Part shown: positions 51,501 through 62,100 of the stretch, one piece after another
How positions within the stretch are numbered: position 1 is the stretch's first letter
Layout: every line of letters begins with the position of its first letter
Assembly: GCF_018139145.2 (NCBI RefSeq)
Contig: NC_059500.1
Location: 46,522,072-46,586,071, forward strand
Source of the DNA: Gymnogyps californianus
Lineage: Eukaryota; Chordata; Aves; Accipitriformes; Cathartidae
DNA length: 64,000 nucleotides
Direction: 5' to 3'
Made by a program: the position numbers and the translations under genes
The notes under the pieces: generated by a model
What the model was told of the DNA's origin: nothing
Seen by the model: the letters and a program-made list of their open reading frames with translations, nothing else
The model's database searches: none

Positions 51501-53591
51501 CTGCAAGAACAATTTTTCTCCTGTGGCCTATTCTGGGCCAAGCACAGTCTCACATTCTGTCCCTGACAGTGCCAGTCTCACTACTGTCCTTTTCCAGCCG
51601 TGTCTATCAGAACTCATGTGTATGTGAGTGTTGAGGGTCTTTAGGCAAGTGAAGGATGAAGTGTGCCAGATGCAGCGTGAGACCGTCCCCACAGGGGGGG
51701 AGGATGCTCGCCCAGAGCAATTCCTCTGTAGACAAACTCCAAGTAAAAGTGCTGCAATGCTGTCCAGTGCCAGCTTTCCACATGAGGAGTGTTGCCTCTT
51801 TTGCTGATCCATCCTGGCTACATATAGATTCACTGCTTGCTTGGCGATACTTTCCACTTCCCCTATCTGAGTTTTCTCTCTCTTTTTCTCTTTAACCTAT
51901 AGTGTTCCTGTGGCACCTGCTTTCTTGTTATCTGAGCAGGAATTTCTAATTTCTTCTTACAGGCGTAGGACAGATTGAGGTGAATGATGGCAGTACAAGG
52001 GCTAAAGCCACGATTACATTTGGGAGTGGCACCTTCAGCAACTCTTCTTCACAGACTAAAGACCCACACCTTCATGTTTAATTCTGCAACATAAAAATCA
52101 TAGATTCTGGTATGAAATGTATAACTTACTTCAGAGTTAGGGTGGTTTTTTTCTCCATGCATGTTTTCCTCAAAATGGAAAGGATTACACCTTCAGCTTG
52201 CCTGTAACTTCTGCTTTATAGTAGTGGCATTTTCACATACTGGACTTGACACATTTTTAATCAATTTGAAAATACTTATTCAAGCAGACCCTCTCATGAT
52301 ATACTTGAAAAAGTACTCTTTCACAAGAGTGTCTAGTGTTTGTAAGTTAAAAATCACACTGCTTTAATAAATTGGTGGATTTTTTTTTCAGCATGTTAAT
52401 TTTTTTTCCATTTTTCAAACTTTTTTTTCCACAGTTTTTACACTAGAGGAGGTCTTACTGCTGCATACTTACATGGGGCTCCTTTCCCAAGAATTCTATT
52501 GAATCAATAGTTTTGTTTCACACTGAGATAACATTTCATTATAATTTTTAACACTTAAAGAGAATAAAAGAGTGGTATGCTTGAATTAGCTCAGAGCAGC
52601 TTTTATGCCATAGCACTGTTCCATGCAGGTCTGTGAAGAAGAGCTGCATCGTGCACAGAACAACCCTGTGAGTGCTGAAGTGAGGAGACTGGAAATGGTG
52701 ATTTTTTTTAAATAGTTTGGTCTCCAATCTGGCTTGGCTTTGATTTCTAGACATTCAGGAAATGGAACTTTCAAAGCTGAAGTCAATGGGAAAATGTGCA
52801 CTGTTCCCCCTCAGTAAGTGTGACTTTATGGAAATGTTAAAATGCACCTCATTGTTTGCATAGAGTCTCCTTTTGGCAAGAAATCGGAATCTGTATAATC
52901 AATTACTCCAGAGATTTTCCTTCAAGGCCTTTGGGTTAGAAAGTGTGGACACTTTTTAAGAGAAAATATTTTTACACAAATGAGCTGTTTTCATACAGAA
53001 TCAAACAAATCCAAGATATACCAGGCATTTGACAGTGACGTGTGGACAAATACCCATAAAATACTCAAAGGAAATATATGTCAGAATACTAAAATAACTG
53101 CTGAGTCTTGACCTTGTGTTCATTAATATAACCCAGTGATTGTACAATATAACTTAAACCGGTGAGTTTTTCTGTTCACTTGTTAGAGCAAACCCCCAAA
53201 CCCTATGGTTCAGTGGAGTAAGCTATTCTATTTATAAAGCAATGATATTTTCTGTAAACCAAATTTTATGCACTGACTTCTCAGATAAGAAAATTGTCTT
53301 CCTGTGACATTTTTAATTATATTCTAGATGGCTGTATCAGTACGTCCTCAGAATAAAAACAATTAGTAAGCAGATCTCCACATAAGGTGTTTGCTAAAAA
53401 TCTTCCAGACAAGGCTATAATCGGGACTGTGATCAGGCATGTTGTGATGTTTTAGGTTACTCTGTCTAGCATCCTGCACTGTCTCCCTCATAGCAGTGCA
53501 CAGTCACTGACTGGGAATGGTCATTTTGACTTCCCCCTTGCACTGATGTGGATATCTGTAGTGCTCAAAGTGAGTCCTGATGTTTTACACC

Positions 53592-53999
53592 GGGTTTGTC
53601 TAGTTTGGAGAAAAGGAGGCTGAGGGGTGACCTCATTGCTCTCTACAGCTTCCTGAGGAGGGGAAGTGGACAGGGAGGTGCTGATCTCTTCTCCCTGGGA
53701 TCCAGTGATAGGACACATGGGAACGGTTCAAAGCTGCCTCAAGGGAGGTTTAGGCTGGACATTAGGAAGCATTTCTTTACCGAGAGGGTGGTCAAACACT
53801 GGAACAGGCTTCCTAGAGAGGTGGTCGATGCCCCATGCCTGTCAGTGTTTAAGAGGTGTTTGGACAATGCCCTTAATAACATGCTTAAACTTGGTCAGCC
53901 CTGAAGTGGTCAGGCAGTTGGAATAGATGATCATTGTAGGTCCCTTCCAACTGAAATATTCTGTTCTATTCTAGTCTAGTCTAGTCTATTCCATTCCAT
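53592..53999 (+). mobile_element. 5'-truncated CR1 LINE, same subfamily as the 31.6 kb copy (sense)
   Basis: About 400 bases of CR1 3' end in the plus orientation. The last part of the reverse-transcriptase frame is intact from about 53,596 to the stop at 53,904 ([49 protein letters not shown]). The 3' UTR is nearly base-for-base the reverse complement of the 31.6 kb element, including GGTCAGGCAGTTGGAATAG and GATGATCATTGTAGGTCCC. The tail is unusual: after TTCTATTCT it carries three CTAGT units and two CATTC units. This is a recent-looking, heavily 5'-truncated insertion. Confidence 0.93.
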
Positions 54000-56900
54000 C
54001 ATTAGAGTTGCACTATCTTCCCATATGCATACGCAGGCAAACATGCCATTTACCCCCCTATGTATTTGTAAGATATCAAATGGCTATTTTACTTATAGTA
54101 ATTTTATGCATACATAAAATTGTCATTAGGTCTTATGGGAAGACAAGAAGTTATGTTTCTTTTTCTGGCTTTGGGTCTGATCATGCAAGCTGCACAGCCC
54201 TTCTGCAAAATTACTCTTTCATGTTTTCCCTAACTTTGCTAGGAGCTGAGGAAATAGGAATTATGGACAACACCGGCAAGTAATAGGGGCAGGCCCTGCA
54301 ACAGGTACATAATCTGAAATACAGTCACTTACTTTTTTTGTTAAAAGGTGGTAGATAAGATACAGAAAAATATTTATCCATACCTCACTAAAATCTAACC
54401 ACCCACTATACTACAGGCTTGCAGATTAACTCAGTTGATATAAACTCTTGTACAAATATATGCATTTACGTAAATACACACATATATAGAAATTTTTTAT
54501 GTGTTATAATTATTGTTCCAATAAACTGGAATTGTGCAGTGACACAGTGTTTATGATTGCTTGGACTGAATAACTGTCTGATAAGTGTTCTTGATAATGT
54601 TGTTTGGAATAAAGGAAAGAGAGAAAAGGAATTAATTGGTTTTTTGAGGCATCAATGTATGCATGTATTAGTCTCCACAAGTACCATGCTGCCTTTATGT
54701 TTCAGTCTTTTTAATGGTCAGCAGATATTTGCAGCTGAATAGGCAGTAAATAAATGGAGACAACATATTTTCACAGTGAATAGTAAACAGTTTTGCAGTT
54801 TGTCTTGTCAGGAAAACCCCTTTCATTTATCCATACAGAAATGGTATTAGGTTGTTCAAGTTTTGCTTAAACTTGTGTTTTGCGCAGGCTCCTGGAATAT
54901 TTTACACTCCTCTGGCTCCACTTACAAAAGAAAGGTGTTTTTCAAAAACTTCTCACGATTGCTTGTGGTAGTTCTTATAGGAGCCTTGATGCACAGGAGT
55001 CCCAAATGCCAAATTAGATGCCCTGGGTCTCTGATTTACAGCTCCTCTAGGCAATAGTAGGGTTGGTCACTACTTTCTTCCATTAATGTTCATGCATCTA
55101 AATCAGAGGTAGCAGTGGTAGAAAGTTTAATCCTTTTCTGCTGAATCTGTCTCATTGGTTTTTCTTCGTGGACACTTTTACAACATTGTCAGATCCTCAG
55201 ATTATGTTGGTGGTAGGCATTTGTAACTCCTCCCTGCAGACTCCAGATATGAATGAGTTTTTTGTAATGAGTTACCACGCATGATATGGTGTGCTCTGTG
55301 TGCTCTTGGCCTGTGCAGTGTTGAAATTTGTTGACTTAAACAACTTTCTCAACATGGTAACATACTCATGTGATTAATCCCTGCAGCTAAGGGTGAGTCA
55401 AGATGACAGTAAATACTCTTGCAGCATAGAAGCCTGAGACCCCTCACTCAGTTGTAAATGTTTCTAGCACCGAGACCCAAATCTCATAATAAGGCTTGGA
55501 AGGTGGATTTGTATAAGCCCTGAAAACCATGGTTGCTTGTTCAGACCTGTTGAAGCTTTTTTGTTGTTGATTGCTAAATACTAGTAATAGAAGAAGAGAG
55601 GTCCATGATCAATGGCAATCCAGGCAGCTGTGGAGTCAGAGATCAAATGGTACATAGGATGCCTCTCAGTTGACTTCAGATGTGTTGGGAGGTCTGGGCT
55701 ACCTGCAAGGAAAGAAACTTTGAAGAAAAACAAGCTTATGTTGTGAGGGTCTGGAAAAGAAAGCATATATTAGCTGCAAGTGACAAGGAAGTAGGGTTCA
55801 TTATAAGTCAGTTATAAATCAGCCTTTTTTGTGGAGGAGAGATCTAGTTAAGAGGGTTGTTGATCCCACTTTAAAGCAGCCATAAGGCTTAGTGCTTACC
55901 AAAGTCTTTTGGCTCTCCCTGCTGTGGCCTTTGCCCAGATAAGCTCTGTGCATCTTACAGGCCTCCAGACTTCGTTACATCAGATGGTGCCGAAGACTGG
56001 TTAGCTGTCTGCTGCTGCTGAAGGGACCTCTGGATCCTGTAAGATCTGAAGGGGGCAGTCAGCTCTTGCCTTCTCAAGAGGGCATCCACCAAGATGGATT
56101 TCAGCCTGAGCTGAAAGAGGAGCACAGTAACCAGGAGAGAAAGGCACACCATCAAATATCTCAGTTCTCTTAGAAGCGGAAAGGGATCTATGATTGTTCC
56201 TAGAAGATTTAAAGAGAAATGGATTTCAGTGTGAACACTGCCTGATAGTCTGTGGTCTTAAACTGCATAATTTCTTCTCTAGAAGAATACTCTTGACCCT
56301 GAAGTGAATTCTTGGGAAGGGGAAAAATTCATTTCTTCTTTAAAAAGAAAACCAAAGCCTTGCCAACCTCTATAAGGAATGTCCTAGGAATCCTCTCATG
56401 CTGAATTCAGGGATGTCTTCCTGTATTTTTATCTGACCAAGAAGCAGAGGCCAGAGTGGTATGGTGTAGAGGTGATAGAGGTAGGAGTGGTGTGGATCTC
56501 AAGCAAAATTTCTGTTAATGTCAATGGACCTATGTCTGTCTAAGCATTTGAAGCTGAGTTGTGGATGCACAGTAGAGAGATTAGCCTGCTAAGGTAAAAC
56601 ATTAATACAATCTCTGACAAGTGACTATGAAATATGTGAGCTGAAAGTAAACTTCTTTTATATATTTGTATGTTTGTGTGCATACATAGATATTAATAAA
56701 CAGTGCAAATAAAAGGTGCAGAGTTGGCTGCTAGTAGGAAATGGCTGTCTTGCTTGGAGAGAGGTGCATTGAATTTTTATGGTTATATCCCATGAAACAA
56801 TTGAGCAGAAATATGAGCTGTCAGGAAGCTAGATGTGCGTAAATATAACTTGCGTTTCTCTGTGGATGGTTTATATTATTTACATTTATAGAAACTAGCT

Positions 56901-57084
56901 CCCATTTAGAACAGCTAATGCAGAAATAACTGCAGAGTCCTGTCTGCTCTAAGGTTGATGTCACTTTTGGTGTCGCCTTTTCTGGATGTGTCATGAATCT
57001 TTGAAGAGGTGTCAGACAGACAAGAATATAACTTTCAGAATTAGATTTTTAACCCCTATATTTATTTTCCTGTTTCAAGCTCTT

Positions 57085-57102
57085 TTGTTGTTGTTGTTGT
57101 TG
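57085..57102 (+). repeat. (TTG)n microsatellite
   Basis: Six TTG units in intron 2, about 650 bases upstream of exon 3. Confidence 0.9.
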
Positions 57103-57749
57103 TAATTTGACCTGTTGCTCAGTACCCAGCTGTTTCTTCTGGGGGAGAACCTGGTATAAAATAAAGTTCCAGAGTGCCTGGCTGAGAGAATCTTGACAAA
57201 GAGTCACTTTGCTAAAAATACAGTTTAATTTTGTTTTTTCACTCCAAGTGTGGTGAAGGTGATTTAGATATTGATTAAGCAAAACGTTTGAATATTTTTC
57301 TGAACATTTTTGTTTTCAGGAACAGACTTAAATAAAAATAAAGAAATGAAAACAAAAAAACCCCCACCCTGTCAGAAATGTAATTAATCTTTCATTGTAA
57401 CATACGGTTATATTTTCTAAAAGTATCTGGTTTTATAAATTCTAAAGAAGGACTAGTCTAATAATGAAAAATAATAAAATAATAACATTCAAAAGATGAT
57501 AGCCAATGAAGTCCTTCTAGCAGGGGATTTAAGTAGCTGTTCAGGGAGATTTGTAACACTAACTAAATTGGACATATTCCTTAGTGAACAGTATGCCAAG
57601 CTGAGCTATGCGTTCCCACTGCCAAAATGAACTCTTTAACATGAAATACATCTTGGACTATGGTAATGGGAAACTTCCCAAGATTTCACACATTTCTTGA
57701 TAATCTCCACGGAACCCTAACACTTTCCATATGTTTTCCTGGTTGGCAG

Positions 57750-57863
57750 GTGGAGTGGATACAACAGCAGGTGGTTAAAAGAAGGATAAAGAGGGATTAT
57801 AAACCTGGTGGTACCCAATCCACTTATTTCAATGATCCCAAGTGGCCAAGCATGTGGTACATG
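57750..57863 (+). CDS. PCSK5: PCSK5 coding exon 3: end of prodomain, activation site, N-terminus of mature enzyme
   Basis: This 114-base, phase 0 exon encodes residues 102-139, with an acceptor ending TTGGCAG and a donor GTAAGT. It opens with VEWIQQQVVKRRIKR, ending at the primary autocatalytic site: RRIKR (112-116) followed by D117, which fits the furin-type R-X-K/R-R rule. Cleavage after R116 in the endoplasmic reticulum would leave a mature enzyme starting DYKPGGTQST. The remaining YFNDPKWPSMWYM leads into the catalytic domain. DPKWPSMWYM and the DY after the cleavage site favour PCSK5 over PCSK6 or furin. Exon 4, expected to begin the region leading to the catalytic aspartate, was not found before 64,000. 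Confidence 0.96.
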
Positions 57864-58038
57864 GTAAGTACATATGGGGTCATTGGCTCTGTTTCGTGGT
57901 AGCGTTTAGTTGTCTGCTGTGATATTTTGAAAAGGGGCAGAATAGTATGTTCAGAAAAAGCAAATTTTGGGTTTTTTATGTAACTAATGAAGGTCTGTAA
58001 ACTCCTTACAAGTATTATAAAGAATTCCCAGTGGGCCC

Positions 58039-58090
58039 TGCAATAGGAAACATTTATTAATGCATTCATTCATGAATGCTTCCTATTGCA
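58039..58090. repeat. Two-part inverted repeat with one-sided bulge
   Basis: The outer arms TGCAATAGGAA (58,039-58,049) and TTCCTATTGCA (58,080-58,090) are perfect reverse complements of 11 bases. Inside them GCATTCAT (58,062-58,069) and ATGAATGC (58,072-58,079) pair over 8 bases around a TC turn. The only unpaired part is a 12-base bulge at 58,050-58,061 on the left side. The structure lies about 180 bases downstream of exon 3. Confidence 0.88.
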
Positions 58091-58492
58091 AGATGTCTTG
58101 GGAATTACTTATTAGAGGATAAACTTTCAGCAATGAGAATGGAAGGAACTTAGCCACAATCTGTGAGAGCAGGGAAACCACTTGATTTCAATGTGCCTAA
58201 TTCACTGTCTCCAACATCAATGTGATATAAATATCTTGTGTCCTGAAACAGGAGAAAAGAGCTGCAAACACTGACTGTTCAGTGTTATAATTACACTCTT
58301 TTTAGTAATGAACAATTGCATTGTTGAAATAAACGGGTTGTTTGTACTGTTTCCTGTCTGACATGAGTTGCGTGTTTTCGAGCAAAAATTATTTTTTTTT
58401 TTTGGCCTGACAGTCACAGTTAAAGCCTGGAGTGAAACTTTTGTATTCACGGCATTTTAAAAAAATATTCTCATTTTGCCTAGGAAGATGCA

Positions 58493-59159
58493 AATCATAG
58501 AATCATAGAATAGTTTGGATTGGAAGGGACCTTTAAAGGTCATCTAGTCCAAGCCCCCTGCAGTGAGCAGGGCCATCTTCAACTGGATCATGTGGCTCAG
58601 AGCCCCGTGCAACCTGACCTTGAATGTTTCCAGGGATGGGGCATTTGCCACCTCTCTGGGCAACCTGTTCCAGTATTTCACCACCCTCATCATAAAAAAT
58701 TTCTTCCTTTTATCTAGTCTAAGTCTACCCTCTTTCAGTTTAAAACCATTACCCCTTATCCTATCACAACAGGCCCTACTAAAAAGTCTGTCCCCATCTT
58801 TCTTATCAGCCCCCTTTAAGTACTGAAAGGCCACAATAATGTCTCCCCAGAGCCTTTTCTTCTCCAGGCTAAACAACCCCAAGTCTCTCAGCCTTTCCTC
58901 ATAGGAGAGCTATTCAATCTCTCTGATCATTTTTGTGGCCCTCCTCTGGACCCTCTTCAACAGGTCCGTGTCTTTCCTGTACTGAGGACTCCAGAGCTGG
59001 ACACAGTACTCCAGGACTCACCAGAGCGGAGTAGAGGGGCAGAATCCCCTCCCTCGACCTGCTGGCCATGCTTCTTTTGATGCAGTTGAGAATATGGTTG
59101 GCTTTCTGAGCTGCGAGTGCACATTGCTGGGTCATGTCCAGTTTTTTATGCACCAGTAC
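58493..59159 (-). mobile_element. 5'-truncated CR1 LINE, AATCATAG-ended subfamily (antisense)
   Basis: The 3' end at 58,493 has two AATCATAG units followed by the conserved TTGGAAGGGACC. The minus strand reads the C-terminal reverse-transcriptase region at 58,882-58,544 ([55 protein letters not shown]) and, in another frame, 59,153-58,914 ([28 protein letters not shown]). It is frameshifted and inactive. The 5' break near 59,159 falls in the same part of the element as for many truncated CR1 copies. It resembles the 50.6 kb copy in subfamily and orientation. Confidence 0.93.
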
Positions 59160-62100
59160 AATGAAAAGTTGTATTTAGTAGGCAATTGACTCCAGCTGAC
59201 ACATCTCCATTTTGGCTGACAGAAGACTTGCTCTCTTTCTCTACTGTCCTATTGATGTAGTTCTAAATCCTTACATGTTGTTTTCTCACTACGTCACCTA
59301 TGTTGCTGACAGTAAGACACTCAGAAGGTTTTATGACTTGATAGATGGAATTGCCTCAGATAGTGCAGAGAATATGCCTTTCTGGCAACAATATATAAGA
59401 TAATTTTCCTGTAAGTAGGTACTGTCTTTTCAGGTGTTTCGTTACTTTCAAAGCATTAGTTTAGTATTTCAGGTGAATGAACAAGATTGTCCTAACACAG
59501 CTTTAAAAATATTTTTATTAATTTCATTCTGGCTTGTAATTCATTGTTGCATACATTGAAAAACAAAAAATGTCATAGGTAGTTTGTAACTAACAGTAAA
59601 CAGTTGCTGTTAGTAAACTCAGTCAGAAGTCCTTATCTTCATGGATATATCATACGAGCATGTCATCAGTCAGAAAGTCTAGTAGCTTTGCTATTCAGTT
59701 TCCTGAATTCTTGTATTTTAATGGGAGGCTAATTAATAACTTTACTTCCAAATTCCTCTTATTTTTATTAAAGAACTGTACTACTGACTCTTTTCCAATG
59801 GAAAAATTGTTCCATATTACTCTTTCTGAGCTATTAGAGATCTATGTTTTTCAGGGAGTAACTCTGCTTATACAGTGGAAATCTGTTTCATTTCTGTTTA
59901 ATTGCAGTGCTGGGTTGATGTAGCTAAGGGTTTTTTTAGCAGTTCATTGTCCACTTTGAAAACAGCTTTTATCCAAAATGTAGTTCTTTTCAGTTGTTTA
60001 TGAAAGCTGTATTATTTTGCGTCATGGGATCATGGCAGGTCTTTTTCCCAGTTTACTGAAATGTGTATACTTGTCTGTCTCCTCTGATATGTATGTTTAT
60101 TGAGTCTGCCTATCCTATAAATACATGCATAAGGTGACAGACAGATTCCAATAAATGGCAGTAGATCGTGATATTGTGTCCTGTCTGTTCTGATTTTTTT
60201 AAAATTTCATTTCAGCATTTTTAATTGAAACTAGACAGTAACAGTGATTTATCTTTAGGTAGTCTGCCGTAATGGCTACAGACTTTTCAGCTCTGTGTTA
60301 GACTAAAAAAAGGGAGGCCAAATTTCAAGAGAATAATGGTAGTCAAGCAAAAGCCCACTATATATCATGTAGAGTAGCTTATGTAATTTTTCCTTTGTGC
60401 TCCTAGATTTGTATACAAGGTTTTTAGTACCACCATAGCTTTTTGGTGGAACTAGATTAGTGGGGTGTTTTTTAACTGATAATAGATGCTTATAGCAGTT
60501 GCCTCTAATTTTGTTCAGGAAGGTAGCAGTCTCCTATTTATAAATCAGTTGTGTTGCCTAGCCACACTGCTTCACAGCTGCCCTACAATTGCCAGTCCAA
60601 TACAGAAAGCACTTTAGGGCAGCAAACAGACTTTACTGTTTGTCTTGTACAACTTTCAGAATATTGTCATTTCTATACCTGTGGAAGAAAGTCCTCACTT
60701 GCAGACCCTCTGGGAAGGGGCTGTTCCTGACTGATTGCATTTACTTCTACTGAATAACTCTCTGTATTTGCAGTATCTTTAGTGGTAGTGGTTTGATGAC
60801 ATTTTGTTGAGAGAGATCAGTAAAGTATTAGCGAGTATACTATTTCAGCAGAGAGAATAGTGAAAAATATGTGAATGGGTTGACTTCAGGACTGACTTGG
60901 GTCATTACCAGATATCCTCATATGACTGTATTTGTGATTGTAACTATAGCTACTTTTGTTAATCTTATTTACCTTTATAAGTTGAAGGGAAAAAAAGGAA
61001 TTCGAGGCTAGTTAATGGTTTCAGTCATTGCTATGTCAGAAAGAGGTTTTTAGGTTGCTGGCTGCAGACGTGTTACTGAGAAAGTAATAAAATATTATCA
61101 TGTACAGGTTTGTGTTTGGATTAATAAGTAACTTCGTTGTGGGTTAAGATTGATACCTTTGGCCGTTGAACTGGCATAATCTCTAACAGGGCCGTAAATG
61201 TAGTTCAGATTTGTTGACACAAGTCCTTTTATTCAAAGACTTTGTCAAGCAGTATCTGATTGATGTTTTTCCTCCCCCAGCTTTTTCTTCACAAGTACCA
61301 CCCCTTGTAATTTGAATTGTCTGGGCTAGAAATAATACATATTCGCTTGTGTGATATCCATGGCAAGAAGTTATGAGGGGGATTCAGGCCTTCTTTCTCC
61401 TTTGGGCCATCACAAAGTTTAAAAGTATCACTCAAGAGCTATTCTGTGAACAAATTAAAAGGTCTTTTTTTAATCACTGTATTTTTCTCCATTTATTCTA
61501 AACACATTCCTAGAAAGAGCAGAGACATTAGGAATACAGTTATTTAGCACCTTATGGTTCTGTGGAAGCTGAAGCAGACAGAGCTTCCAGAGCCACTCAT
61601 CACCTGAACAAGTCTACTTGTGCTTTTCATTACCAGGGGATTATCTATTGAGAAATTACAGCTTCTCATGCTTTTGAATAACAGGGGAAAGGCAATTTTC
61701 TTCTGACTTCCCTCCCTCAAAGCAAGGAAAGTTGGAAAAAAACCAACTGCTTTATCATGACCTCTGAATTCTGAGGCATCTGTGCTTAAGAGTAAAGTAG
61801 AACATTTTTATAGATTAAGTCACACATGAAACTTCACCTGTTCAACTGTTATTCAAAACCGACCTACAGAATTGGGTCCAGCTTGCTCAGAATGAACTGA
61901 TATCAAAGAAATAAAATCAAAGGGAAAGAAGGTCCCTAGTTAACATCCCTTTCCAAATTTTGAGTCAGGAGAGAGCTAAGTCCTGTATGCCATCCCCAGA
62001 GCTCAGCTGTCTTTGTATCATCATGTTATAGCTAATAAATTTCTTCTCTTTCATTGATACGAATGTTGACAAAATAACCTGTTTGTCAATAACTGGATGA

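Larger units (their letters stand above)
34905..57749 (+). other. PCSK5 intron 2
   Basis: About 22.8 kb from a GTAAGA donor to an acceptor ending GGCAG. It holds an eroded antisense CR1 end at 45.5 kb, a minus-strand CR1 at 50.6-51.5 kb, a plus-strand CR1 at 53.6-54.0 kb and a (TTG)n repeat at 57.09 kb. In the remaining stretches (about 34.9-45.5, 45.7-50.6, 51.5-53.6 and 54.0-57.1 kb) I see AT-rich unique-looking sequence with no supportable exon, RNA gene or transposon. Confidence 0.85.

Noticed and set aside
51951..52085. Exon-like stretch after a TTACAG acceptor in intron 2
   Set aside because: There is no counterpart in PCSK5, no convincing donor, and frames give no recognisable peptide.
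8382..57863. Assignment to PCSK6 (PACE4) or furin instead of PCSK5
   Set aside because: The prodomain shares TNHWAV and DYYHFYHSKT with PCSK6, but IASKYG, VNIGQ, SFISMEPKVEWIQQQVV and the DY after the cleavage site fit PCSK5 better.
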